Positions 18,538 to 27,735 are shown, counted from the stretch's first letter. The stretch is DNA of 64,000 bases from Pelagibacterium halotolerans B2 (GCF_000230555.1 NC_016078.1:930001-994000), one strand, 5' to 3'. Notes: generated by a model from the sequence alone, not told the origin. Numbers and translations: made by a program.

Positions 18538-19370
18538 AGGGAATCGAAACTCAATTTCTGGTCGAAAAGGCCGTCAGGTCGATAGAGTCCGGCATAGATG
18601 ATGGTGCGGTCGAGTATATTCGCGCCATAGCGCGCCAACTCGATATCTCCCACCATCACCTTCATCGCACATTCGCCATCGCGGTCGGCGAACCGCCCGG
18701 GGCGTATCGCCGGAGGGTCAGCATGCACGCGGCCGCCCTGCGTCTGCAATGGTCGCGCGAGCCGATCGGCCGCATCGGATTTGCCGTGGGCTATGCGAGC
18801 CAGGCTGCATTCACCCGCGTGTTCGACCGGTTTTTCGGCATCCTTCCCGGTCGCTACAGAACCGCATATGGACGAGAGCGCACCGCGGTCGCGCCGGTCA
18901 GGAACGCGCAGTTCGTTCAAGTGGATGACGGCATGCCGCTCCTGCTTCTGGCCAAGCGCTATCGGGGCTATTCCGAGGACATCGACGGATTCTGGGACGA
19001 TTTCCTTGTGCGATTCGGTGACGTGCTCGACCGCTATTCCGCGCCGCTGCGGCGGGTGGGACTGATTTACAACGACTGGCGTGCCGATCCGGACGGGCTC
19101 GTGCGCTACGATTGCTGCGTGGTGGTCAACCGCGTTGAGGCCGTGGATATGCGCCAGGCACCCGAGGGATTGCACCTGGTTCTCAGCCGCGAGCGCGAAT
19201 ATGCCGGATACCGCTTCCCGGCCCGGCTGTACGACCGTCGGCAAAGCTATGTCGATGTGGGCGACAGCCTGTTTTACCGGCGGTCCATGGCGGTGACCGA
19301 AGATCCGGCGATCGAGTTGCACGATGAGACCGGAAGCGGAGAAACGACGTTACTATATGCAGTTGAGTAG
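18531..19370 (+). CDS. AraC-family regulator with GyrI-like effector domain, copy 2
   Basis: The same length (279 residues) and the same domain layout as the previous gene, with near-identical N-terminal helices (ETQFLVEKAVRSIESGIDDG) and the same end TTLLYAVE. Differences are concentrated in the effector domain (for example YRRRVSMHAAALRL, APVRNAQFVQVDDGMP, CCVVVNRVEAVDM), so the two copies may sense different ligands or have started to diverge. The start codon again sits in a hairpin arm. The following exported repeat-protein gene is on the same strand, 139 bases downstream. Confidence 0.88.
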   Translation: MLQGIETQFLVEKAVRSIESGIDDGAVEYIRAIARQLDISHHHLHRTFAIAVGEPPGAYRRRVSMHAAALRLQWSREPIGRIGFAVGYASQAAFTRVFDRFFGILPGRYRTAYGRERTAVAPVRNAQFVQVDDGMPLLLLAKRYRGYSEDIDGFWDDFLVRFGDVLDRYSAPLRRVGLIYNDWRADPDGLVRYDCCVVVNRVEAVDMRQAPEGLHLVLSREREYAGYRFPARLYDRRQSYVDVGDSLFYRRSMAVTEDPAIELHDETGSGETTLLYAVE

Positions 19371-19509
19371 GGTGAACGTCACATTAAAGTCAGGTAAAAA
19401 TAGCCACCGATATCAACTACGAGCAAACGTCAAGTTTGAAGCTGCGCCATAGTCGACTCGCGAATTACTTTACCCCTCGATGATTTGGGGGCAATTTTGG
19501 AGGCGAGTT

Positions 19510-20319
19510 ATGAAAAAGTTTCTAACGACGGCGTCGATTGCCGTTCTTCTGTCTTTCGGAGCCACGCAAGTTGCGCAGGCCCAGCTTGGTGGTCTCCTTG
19601 ATATCAGCACCGATGACGGGCTCGAAATCAATCTGCTGGACGACACGGCCAAGGTTCGCCTGGGCGGCGGAGACAATGATGTTCTGGACGTGAAAGTTCT
19701 CGACGACGGCGAGGGCGGTTCGCTTGCCAATGCCAATGTCAACGCCGGTCGCGACAGCGTTCTCGGCGTGGATGCCGGTCTGCTCGATGACAACGTGACC
19801 GCCAATGTCGATGTTGGCGGCGACGACGACATTCTCGATGTCGATGTCGGTGTCGGCGGCAACGGTGGAAACGGCGGCAATGGTGGTAACGGCGGCAACG
19901 GCGGGAATGGTGGCAACGGCGGAAACGGCGGCAATGGTGGCAACGGCGGAAACGGTGGTGTCAACGGCGGCGGAAACGGCGGTGGCAACAACAACAACAA
20001 CAACGGCAGCCGCTTCGCCAGCTCCGATCCGAGCTGCATGGGCGTCGACCCCTACACCCTGATCCAGATGTTCGAGCAGTCGACCCTTTCGGGTTGGGAC
20101 AATGCCAGCAACATCCAGATCCAGGCTCTGCGTGTCTGCCCTGATATCCGCTCCTATATCGCCGATTACTTTGCCGGCAGCGGCAAATATCAGCAGCTCC
20201 AGAACCTGCTGCGGTCCGATCCTCTCGTTGCCGCTTCGCTGAGCCGCTCCAGCTATGACACGAGCCGCGTGCTTGGCGTCACCCGCCAGTCCTCGAGCCT
20301 GACGGTCTTCGTCTTCTAA
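19510..20319 (+). CDS. Exported protein with Asn-Gly-Gly tandem repeat, 269 aa
   Basis: The ATG at 19510 follows GGAGG at 19499-19503. A Sec signal peptide (MKKFLTTASIAVLLSFGATQVAQA) precedes an acidic, valine/aspartate-rich segment with internal repetition (LLDISTDDGLEINLLDD, DVLDVKVLDD, DDILDVDVGVG). Residues about 118-165 are eleven Asn-Gly-Gly triplets and a polyasparagine run. The last 100 residues form a compact Cys-containing domain (SDPSCMGVDPYTLIQMFEQSTL and VCPDIRSYIADYF). Similar proteins occur in rhizobia as unknown secreted proteins, as far as I recall. A surface or biofilm structural role is inference. Confidence 0.78.
   Translation: MKKFLTTASIAVLLSFGATQVAQAQLGGLLDISTDDGLEINLLDDTAKVRLGGGDNDVLDVKVLDDGEGGSLANANVNAGRDSVLGVDAGLLDDNVTANVDVGGDDDILDVDVGVGGNGGNGGNGGNGGNGGNGGNGGNGGNGGNGGNGGVNGGGNGGGNNNNNNGSRFASSDPSCMGVDPYTLIQMFEQSTLSGWDNASNIQIQALRVCPDIRSYIADYFAGSGKYQQLQNLLRSDPLVAASLSRSSYDTSRVLGVTRQSSSLTVFVF
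19861..19959 (+). repeat. Eleven 9-bp coding repeats (AAC/AAT-GGN-GGN) with 27-bp superperiod
   Basis: Eleven consecutive 9-base units encode Asn-Gly-Gly. The Asn codons follow the order AAC, AAC, AAT three times and then AAC, AAC, so units are grouped in threes (27 bases). This points to recent amplification by slippage or unequal crossing-over and predicts length variation among strains. Confidence 0.85.
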
Positions 20320-20357
20320 GCGGCTCTCACAAACAAAGGGCCACTCGTTGACGAGAG

Positions 20358-20392
20358 AATCCGCGCATTTCCCCCAAATGCGCGGATTTTCA
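20358..20392 (+). terminator. Rho-independent terminator of the repeat-protein gene
   Basis: A 13-bp perfect stem (20358-20370 with 20376-20388) with a CCCCC loop is followed by a short T-run (TTTTCATT). It lies 39 bases after the stop and separates this gene from the convergent esterase gene. Confidence 0.88.
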
Positions 20393-20402
20393 TTGCCTGG
20401 GA

Positions 20403-21284
20403 TTAATTGACTTCGGCGTCGCGGGCTCGCGGCCAACTTGCGTAGCCCGTCATGTACGAAACCGCGTCGCCGATGGTGTCGGCCCATACCGACCATTCAT
20501 GGTCACCATCCACAACCCGGTATTCCACATTGGTAGGCTGATGCTCACGCAGGCGCTGGTAGAGAACCGCGGCATGATAGGCAATGTCGAAGGTGTCGTG
20601 ATCGCCTGAGTTGATATAGAGCGGCACCACCGTATCCTGTTCGAGATATCCTTCAATGAAGCTGGGCCAGTTCAGGCTGTCCCACACCTCCTGATCGAAG
20701 GCTCCATCGGTTTGGAAAACCACGGAACGATGGGCCGACGAATGCGACGGCGGCGTCGGGTCATAAACGGCGGGGCTCAATGCCGCGGCCGAAACGAACA
20801 TGTCGGGATACTGCAGCACGAAATTTGTGGTGCCGAATCCGCCCGCCGAAAGCCCCGCGATCATGCGGCCCGACCGCTCGGTGATTACATTGTATTGGTC
20901 TTCGACATGGGGGATCAGGTCGTCGAAAAATGCCGTCTGCATCGGCTCGTCGTTTCCATCGGCCCACCAATTATTGCCCCCACCCGGCATGACGACCACA
21001 ACGGGGGGGATCTCGCCATCGGCGATCAATGCGTTGAGCGTGGGAACCACCTTTCCGCTGGTCACCCAGTTCTGTTCATTGCCGTTGGCCCCGTGCAGCA
21101 GATACAGAACCGAATAATCGAGGTCTCCGTCCTCATAGCCCGCGGGCAGATAGACGGTGTAAGGAAAGGCCCGGCCCAGCGCTTCGGACTCGAACGTTAG
21201 GCGCTGCACCGACTGGCCCAGGACAGGGGTGGCCAGAACCAGCGTCGCCGAAGCGCAAAGGGTCAGGCGAAAAATCGCATTCAT
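20403..21284 (-). CDS. Secreted alpha/beta-hydrolase esterase (Fes/esterase D-like)
   Basis: Signal peptide MNAIFRLTLCASATLVLATPVLG, then a fold typical of the enterochelin esterase/esterase D group: FPYTVYLPAGYEDGDLDYSVLYLLHGANGNEQNW (oxyanion region), nucleophile in GLSAGGFG, and catalytic His in VVDGDHEWSVW. 293 residues. The ATG at 21284 follows GAGGAG; the in-frame extension to 21449 has no site. It acts in the periplasm on an ester, perhaps an acylated polysaccharide. Ferric-siderophore esterase activity is possible but there is no siderophore gene nearby. Confidence 0.85.
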   Translation of the reverse strand: MNAIFRLTLCASATLVLATPVLGQSVQRLTFESEALGRAFPYTVYLPAGYEDGDLDYSVLYLLHGANGNEQNWVTSGKVVPTLNALIADGEIPPVVVVMPGGGNNWWADGNDEPMQTAFFDDLIPHVEDQYNVITERSGRMIAGLSAGGFGTTNFVLQYPDMFVSAAALSPAVYDPTPPSHSSAHRSVVFQTDGAFDQEVWDSLNWPSFIEGYLEQDTVVPLYINSGDHDTFDIAYHAAVLYQRLREHQPTNVEYRVVDGDHEWSVWADTIGDAVSYMTGYASWPRARDAEVN

Positions 21285-21315
21285 TGTAAGCTCCTCAAAC
21301 AAACAGGTCTTGTTG

Positions 21316-21335
21316 CCCCTGGCGAGTGCCAGGGG
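21316..21335 (-). other. Perfect hairpin in the leader of the esterase gene
   Basis: CCCCTGGC and GCCAGGGG form an 8-bp stem with a GAGT loop, 32 bases upstream of the ATG on the minus strand. No T-run follows it in that direction, so it is not a terminator; it could stabilise the leader or act in regulation. Confidence 0.4.
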
Positions 21336-21606
21336 AGAGAGGCCGCTTCCGGCGGCGGGTCGGTCTATGCGCCGACCGGCATGTGTCTTTTTGACGCTGT
21401 AGTGGCCTCCACGGGCAATCCGCCCGACCTCCCCGACGCGTTCCTCCATGTCGGAATGGCAATTCAGACGCTAGAAAGATTGCTCGGGTGTCGACAAGGA
21501 TAAATGCGCATGTCCGGGCATGCGGCGCGCGCGGTTGTGCTGGATTTGTCCCCAAACGGTAACAATCAGGGCAAATCCGTGTTCCGTTTTCCACCCGCGA
21601 GTTGTT

Positions 21607-21651
21607 GGGAAAAAAATGAACCACCCCGGATGCGAGGGACATCCGGGGTGG
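21607..21651 (-). terminator. Intrinsic terminator of unknown transcript (minus strand)
   Basis: Twelve-base perfect stem CCACCCCGGATG with its complement, loop CGAGGGA, then on the minus strand TTCATTTTTTT. The plus strand has no T-run after the hairpin, so termination is oriented away from guaA. Confidence 0.75.
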
Positions 21652-21770
21652 CTGCAAAAGGCCTGAGGGCATGGGACCGCAACTGGCCTTTTGACCGGGA
21701 TTGCGCGGAGTGGGACGCCTTGGGGGACCGCGCAGAACCCGTTTTCACTCGGCCGCCCGACGGGTCGACC
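21607..21770 (-). ncRNA. Candidate small RNA antisense to the guaA upstream region
   Basis: Three stems lie in series: 21702-21708 with 21728-21734, 21656-21663 with 21685-21692, and 21621-21632 with 21640-21651 (12 bp, loop of 7). On the minus strand the last is followed by TTCATTTTTTT, a canonical intrinsic terminator that belongs to no minus-strand gene. A TTGACG at 21801-21796 could be a -35 box, with a start near 21765. No known family is recognised; coordinates are approximate. Confidence 0.5.
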
Positions 21771-21912
21771 GTCTGCCTGCCACTTGCCCTAACAACGTCA
21801 AAGCCGCCTGTGAGTTGCAAAAGGGGTTGCATTATTTGCGCCCATCGGGATTGTCGCGTTTCAGGTCGCTCTCCCCATTGCCTGAACGCCCGATTCCAAT
21901 TAAAGGCTCGCC

Positions 21913-23475
<1,563 letters not shown>

Positions 23476-23477
23476 GC

Positions 23478-23495
23478 CGGGTTCGCCAGAACCCG
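23478..23495 (+). other. Hairpin at the 3' end of guaA
   Basis: CGGGTTC and GAACCCG pair around a GCCA loop two bases after the guaA stop. No T-run follows, so it is perhaps a stabilising 3' structure rather than an intrinsic terminator. Confidence 0.35.
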
Positions 23496-23537
23496 CATCC
23501 TGCCGGGGCATGACCGGCCATGGGGACGAGGAAACAC

Positions 23538-24191
23538 CTATGCGGCTTCGATCGTCCTGTTGCCGGAAGCGGCGGCGTCGGCTGACGCGGAAAACTGCAA
23601 CTTGATGAACGCCCGGTAGGCGAGGATCTGCTGAACCAGGCGTTCGGGGTCGTTCGTGACCTTTGCCATGATGATGCCCCCGTCGATGACGCAGGAGAGC
23701 ATTTCCGCCATCACGGCAATATCCATGGGCTCGCGCGGCGGACAGGTGGCGGCTATAGCCTCCAGATGTCCGAAAATGCGCGCGTTGACGCTTTCGATCG
23801 CTTCGCGGTTGAGCGCGACGACACCACGATCGAAGAGCCGTTCCTGGTAGCAGATCGAGGCGATCATGCAGCCGGGATGGCCGCCCGGCAGGTCCGACAT
23901 CAGCTCGGCCAGAAGCTTGAGCCCGATAAGGAAGGCTTGCAGCGGATCGTCGGACAGTTCGGCACCACGGCCGAAAACCTCATCGAGGATGCGCTGGTCT
24001 TCCGTCAGGTATCGGCGCAGCAATTGATGCGCCAGTTCGTTCTTGTCCTTGAAATGATAAAAGAACCCGCTCTTGGTAATGCCGGCTTCCGCGATCACCT
24101 CCTCGATGGAAGTCGCGCCGAACCCCTTGGCCAGCACCGATGCCTCCGCCACTTCCAGAATGCGTTCGCGCGTTGCCTCACCCTTGCGCAT
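23538..24191 (-). CDS. TetR/AcrR family transcriptional regulator
   Basis: The ATG at 24191 begins MRKGEATRERILEVAEASVLAKGFGATSIEEVIAEAGITKSGFFYHFKDKNELAHQLL, a complete TetR N-terminal helix-turn-helix (residues about 8-55). The remaining 160 residues are the helical ligand-binding and dimerisation part. A 24365 start in frame has no site and an unlikely basic tail. It is divergent from the homocysteine methyltransferase gene across a 227-base region with two palindromes, so it probably controls that gene and itself. Confidence 0.9.
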   Translation of the reverse strand: MRKGEATRERILEVAEASVLAKGFGATSIEEVIAEAGITKSGFFYHFKDKNELAHQLLRRYLTEDQRILDEVFGRGAELSDDPLQAFLIGLKLLAELMSDLPGGHPGCMIASICYQERLFDRGVVALNREAIESVNARIFGHLEAIAATCPPREPMDIAVMAEMLSCVIDGGIIMAKVTNDPERLVQQILAYRAFIKLQFSASADAAASGNRTIEAA

Positions 24192-24207
24192 GGTCGGCCT
24201 CCGAAAA

Positions 24208-24226
24208 CTGTACTTGCGGTACGAAA
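24208..24226. promoter_or_regulatory. Short palindrome next to the tetR start, possible operator
   Basis: TGTAC and GTACG lie around a TTGCG centre just upstream of the tetR start, a size and position expected of a TetR-dimer half-site pair. It is imperfect and could be chance. Confidence 0.35.
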
Positions 24227-24276
24227 ACGCGAGGCCGATACTATAGGCGGTTTCGGCCGCGCTCCACCAGACAATA

Positions 24277-24296
24277 CGTAACCCTTTGGCGTTACG
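24277..24296. promoter_or_regulatory. Palindrome CGTAAC-N8-GTTACG between tetR and the methyltransferase, possible operator
   Basis: Perfect six-base arms separated by eight bases sit in the middle of the divergent region. The 20-base span fits a TetR-type operator better than the shorter site next to tetR. Confidence 0.45.
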
Positions 24297-24418
24297 GCGA
24301 AATGTGGCGCGCCTCACGCGCAGTACCACGCGTTTTCTAGTTTTTCCGCATGCGATCTGGGACAAGCCGGCCCTGAAGGACGCAGTCGTCGTCCATGAAA
24401 GATCGAGGAGAAATTACA

Positions 24419-25360
24419 ATGTCGAAATATCGTCAGGCCCTGCCGCAAGCCGATGGCAGGCTGTTTTTGAGTGATGGCGGAATGGAAACCGCGCTCATAT
24501 TCCTGCAAGGGGTCGATTTGCCCCAGTTTGCTGCCTTCGTGCTGCTTGAAAGCGAGAGCGGGCGCGCCGAACTGGTCAGATACTACGAGAAGTTCCTGCC
24601 AATAGCGCGCGACAGGGGTGTCGGATTCCTGCTCGATACCGCCACCTGGCGGGCCAGTCTCGATTGGGGCAGGTCGCTTGGTTTCGATGCCGACCGATTG
24701 ACCGCGGTCAACATTGCTGCCGTCGAACTCATCGCCGGGCTGCGCGGCAGGTGGGAGACCCCCACGACGCCGATCGTGCTCAATGGGGCCATCGGCCCGC
24801 GTGGCGATGGCTACAAGGCCGGTCGCATGGACGTTGCCGAGGCCCGGGACTACCACGCCTTTCAGGTCGGAATATTCGCCGGCACGCAGGTCGATATGGT
24901 CTCGGCCATCACCATGAACACTGTGAACGAAGCGGTGGGTATCGCATTGGCCGCCAAGGCGGCCGATGTGCCGTGCGTGGTGTCCTTCACCGTCGAGACC
25001 GACGGCAAGCTTGTCGATGGCACCACGCTTCGCGCGGCCATAGAAGCGACAGAGGAGGCCACCGGCGCCTCGCCGGCCTACTACATGGTCAATTGCGCCC
25101 ATCCGACCCATTTCGAGCAGGCGCTCGAGCGGGACGAAGCCTGGGTCGGGCGCATACGCGGAATCCGCGCCAATGCGTCCGCCAAGAGCCACTCCGAACT
25201 CGATGACTCCGACACGCTCGATATCGGCGATATCGTCGGGTTGAGTGGGCACTACAAGGCGCTGACGAGCGCGTTCCCATCGATGCGCGTTCTCGGAGGG
25301 TGCTGCGGAACCGATCACCGGCATTTGGCCGCCATCGGTGAGGCCGTCGCGCCGAACTGA
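24419..25360 (+). CDS. Homocysteine S-methyltransferase family protein
   Basis: A 313-residue barrel protein with the start LFLSDGGMETALIF, ANASAKSHSELDD, and zinc-binding cysteines Cys226 (YMVNCAHP) and Cys295/Cys296 (GGCCGTDH), the three ligands of the MetH/BHMT/MmuM family. It moves a methyl group from a donor such as S-methylmethionine or betaine to homocysteine or a related thiol. The ATG at 24419 follows GAGGAGA. TetR lies divergent upstream. Donor and acceptor are not decidable. Confidence 0.88.
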   Translation: MSKYRQALPQADGRLFLSDGGMETALIFLQGVDLPQFAAFVLLESESGRAELVRYYEKFLPIARDRGVGFLLDTATWRASLDWGRSLGFDADRLTAVNIAAVELIAGLRGRWETPTTPIVLNGAIGPRGDGYKAGRMDVAEARDYHAFQVGIFAGTQVDMVSAITMNTVNEAVGIALAAKAADVPCVVSFTVETDGKLVDGTTLRAAIEATEEATGASPAYYMVNCAHPTHFEQALERDEAWVGRIRGIRANASAKSHSELDDSDTLDIGDIVGLSGHYKALTSAFPSMRVLGGCCGTDHRHLAAIGEAVAPN

Positions 25361-25375
25361 TCAGTGAGCCCTGTG

Positions 25376-25394
25376 GCCCGCCTGCCTGGCGGGC
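25376..25394. other. Hairpin between convergent genes
   Basis: GCCCGCC and GGCGGGC pair around TGCCT, between the ends of the methyltransferase and the AraC gene. There is no T-run on either side, so it may be a weak or Rho-assisted termination point. Confidence 0.4.
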
Positions 25395-25395
25395 C

Positions 25396-26292
25396 TCAGC
25401 ACTGCCCGCCATGCCGGTCCCGTATGGAGCGGCGATAATCGGACGGGCTCATGCCCGCCAGCTTGCGGAAGCTCGAATTGAAAGCCGAGAGCGAGCCGAA
25501 GCCTGAATCCATGGCGACCTGCAGCACGTTGACATCGCCGCGCAGCAGCAGCGCCTGCGCATAGGAAAGGCGCAGCAGGCTCACATATTCATTGAGCGTC
25601 ATCCCGGTCGATTTCTTGAAAACGCTCATGGCATATTTGGGATGGATATCGACCGAGGACGCGATTGCGCTCGAATCGATATCGTGCCGGAAATTCTCGG
25701 CGATATAAAAGCAGATTTCCCCGATGTTCTGGAAGCTCTGCCGGTCGGGCGCCTCCGATGGCGCCGTGTCGGTCGTTGCCGCATCGAGCAGATTGTAGCG
25801 GTCGAACTGGATGCGCTCGATCCGCAGCAGCAATTCGTCGATGGCGTGGCTGACCTTCACCGGGTCGTCCGAGCGTAGATAGTCCGACCAGCGCGCAAAG
25901 GACCTGTCGTCCCCCTCGTCATGCTCGGCTGCCAGAAGGGTTGCGCCGCGCATCAGCCTTTGCTGGATATCGGCCGGCAGTCGGAGCCTGAAAAAGTGCA
26001 CGAGCGGCAGATGAATGGCGATGAACATCGCGTTTTCGCTGGTGTCGAGCACCTGATGGGGCAGGCCGCCCCAGAACAGGCAAAGATCGCCCGCGTCCAG
26101 ATGCACGCAATGCCCCTGCATCTGATAGTCGACGGTTCCGGAAAACACGTAGTTGATCTCGACCTGCGCATGCCAATGCGCCGTCGGCATGATACCCGGC
26201 TGCTCATGGCTGATGACGAGCTGGTTGGGCACGCCCTCGACAGTGCTTTTGAGCGGGTTCCAGTAGCGTTTCTGGCCGATCTTACTTTCCAA
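25396..26292 (-). CDS. AraC-family transcriptional regulator of the sugar operon
   Basis: An N-terminal cupin-like ligand domain (residues about 20-110, with TAHWHAQVEINYVFSGTVDYQM and HLDAGDLCLFWGGLPHQV) and a C-terminal AraC DNA-binding domain (about 190-290, with YAMSVFKKSTGMTLNEYVSLLRLSYAQALL and VAMDSGFGSLSAFNSSFRKLAGMSPSDYR). 298 residues. It is transcribed divergently from the ABC-transporter operon, across a nested palindrome, and is probably its sugar-responsive activator, as in MelR-like systems. Confidence 0.92.
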   Translation of the reverse strand: MESKIGQKRYWNPLKSTVEGVPNQLVISHEQPGIMPTAHWHAQVEINYVFSGTVDYQMQGHCVHLDAGDLCLFWGGLPHQVLDTSENAMFIAIHLPLVHFFRLRLPADIQQRLMRGATLLAAEHDEGDDRSFARWSDYLRSDDPVKVSHAIDELLLRIERIQFDRYNLLDAATTDTAPSEAPDRQSFQNIGEICFYIAENFRHDIDSSAIASSVDIHPKYAMSVFKKSTGMTLNEYVSLLRLSYAQALLLRGDVNVLQVAMDSGFGSLSAFNSSFRKLAGMSPSDYRRSIRDRHGGQC

Positions 26293-26319
26293 CGACTCCC
26301 TCTTCCCTTTTCGTGAGAC

Positions 26320-26351
26320 GCCGGTTGTGAACTGTGTAGTTTAAAACCGGC
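26320..26351. promoter_or_regulatory. Nested palindrome in the araC/ABC divergent region, probable operator
   Basis: GCCGGTT (26320-26326) and AACCGGC (26345-26351) are perfect inverted arms. Inside them lies AACT-GTGT-AGTT (26330-26341), a second inverted repeat with the same centre. The sequence lies within 40 bases of the importer gene start and is a strong candidate site for the divergent AraC regulator or a LacI-type repressor. Confidence 0.5.
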
Positions 26352-26386
26352 CCGTGCATCGGGCAACACAAATGGGAGGAATATCA

Positions 26387-27661
26387 ATGCGTCTTACCAC
26401 AGGATGCGCATCGCTTGCGCTTGTCCTCGGCATGACGGGCGGCGCTCTTGCCCAGTCCGGCGAGATCACGGTCTGGAGTTGGGACGTTGCCGCCTCGTCG
26501 CTGCAATCGACAATCGAGGGCTTCAACGCCCAATATCCCGATGTCACCGTCACCGTCGAAGATCTTGGCAACCAGCAGGTTTTCGACCGGACGCTGGCCG
26601 GTTGCGCAGCGGGCGGTTCGGGCCTGCCCGATGTCATCTCGATTGAAAACGGGGAAGCGGAAATCTTCTGGAACCAGTTCCCCGACTGCTTTGCCAATCT
26701 GCGCGATCTTGGCTACACCGAGGAGCTGGCCGTCGGCTTCCCAGATTTCAAACGCACCGAACTCGAAGTTGGCGATGTTGCTTATGCAATGCCCTGGGAT
26801 TCCGGTCCCGTCGCCATGTTCTACCGCCGCGACTTCTATGAGAACGCCGGGGTCGATCCTGCGTCGATCACCACATGGGCCGACTTCATCGAAGCAGGAC
26901 AGGCGGTGGCCGAAGCCAACCCCGGTGTCGTGATGGCCCAGGCCGATTTCAACGGCGATACCGAATGGTTCCGCATGCTCGCCAACGAACAGGGCTGCGG
27001 ATTCTTCACTGGTGACGGCACCTCCATCGCGGTCAGCCAGTCCGGCTGCGTCGCTGCCCTCGAAGCGGTGAAGGATATGGCCGATGCCGGCATTCTCGTC
27101 GCCGGCAACTGGGATGAACGCATTCAGGCCATCCGCGCCGAAACCGTCGCCAGCCAGCTCTTCGGCGGCTGGTACGAAGGCACAATCCGCTCCAACGCCC
27201 CCGAACAGGAAGGTCTTTGGGGCGTTTACGAAATGCCGTCGGTGACCGAAGACGGCCCGCGCGCCGCCAACCTCGGCGGTTCGGCCCTCGCCATCACCAA
27301 CACCTCGGACAACAAGGAAGCCGCCTGGGCCTATGTCAATTACACCCTCGGCACGAACGAGGGCCAGGTGACAATGCTGCGCGAGTTCGGCCTCGTGCCT
27401 TCGCTGCTCTCGGCGCTCGAAGATCCTTACGTCGAGGAGGGCCAGCCCTTCTGGGGCGATCAGGCCATCTGGGTCGATATTCTGGGAACGCTCGATCGCG
27501 TCGTCCCCAGTCGCGGCACGCCCTTCTTCGGCGACGCCCAGGCCATCGTTCAGGCCGTCCAGACCCAATATATCAATGGCGGTTATGAAAACGCCCAGGC
27601 TGCCCTCGACGATGCCGCCAACCAGATCGCGCTGGTCACCGGCCTGCCGATAGCGGAATAA
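26387..27661 (+). CDS. ABC transporter sugar-binding protein (family 1 extracellular solute-binding)
   Basis: A signal peptide (MRLTTGCASLALVLGMTGGALA) is followed by ITVWSWDVAASSLQSTIEGFNAQYPDVTVTVEDLG, the usual start of sugar-binding cluster B proteins, and later YAMPWDSGPVAMFYRRDFYENAGVDP. 424 residues. GGGAGGA precedes the ATG at 26387. It delivers a sugar or oligosaccharide to the two permeases encoded next. The long run between the signal peptide and the mature protein lacks the lipobox, so it is a free periplasmic protein. Confidence 0.93.
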   Translation: MRLTTGCASLALVLGMTGGALAQSGEITVWSWDVAASSLQSTIEGFNAQYPDVTVTVEDLGNQQVFDRTLAGCAAGGSGLPDVISIENGEAEIFWNQFPDCFANLRDLGYTEELAVGFPDFKRTELEVGDVAYAMPWDSGPVAMFYRRDFYENAGVDPASITTWADFIEAGQAVAEANPGVVMAQADFNGDTEWFRMLANEQGCGFFTGDGTSIAVSQSGCVAALEAVKDMADAGILVAGNWDERIQAIRAETVASQLFGGWYEGTIRSNAPEQEGLWGVYEMPSVTEDGPRAANLGGSALAITNTSDNKEAAWAYVNYTLGTNEGQVTMLREFGLVPSLLSALEDPYVEEGQPFWGDQAIWVDILGTLDRVVPSRGTPFFGDAQAIVQAVQTQYINGGYENAQAALDDAANQIALVTGLPIAE

Positions 27662-27735
27662 TCGTTCCAGAGGAGAACAGGTGCGCGGACCTCGGCCCGC
27701 GCGCCGGCAAGGGAACACCGAGGAGGAGCGGGGCC

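Larger units (their letters stand above)
17576..19446 (+). repeat. Tandem duplication of about 0.93 kb covering the AraC/GyrI gene
   Basis: The similarity is not limited to the two reading frames. The 3' flank of copy 1 (18445-18520) and of copy 2 (19371-19446) align, with shared strings such as ATCAACT followed by GAGCAAACG. Each unit is bordered by a TCAA-TTGA box: TCAAATTTGA near 17578, a degenerate form near 18508 and TCAAGTTTGA near 19431. This is a direct duplication of the gene with its promoter region. Confidence 0.75.

Noticed and set aside
19855-20007. Short regular repeats that might be read as a CRISPR array.
   Set aside because: The 9-base units are in frame in a gene and have no spacers. 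It is a coding repeat.
21652-21912. A purine riboswitch before guaA.
   Set aside because: The three-helix junction with its conserved loop sequences is not found; the stems point to a minus-strand RNA instead.
24300-24418. A SAM-type riboswitch before the homocysteine methyltransferase.
   Set aside because: No sequence matching the core of any SAM or SAH motif that I can recognise; TetR control fits better.
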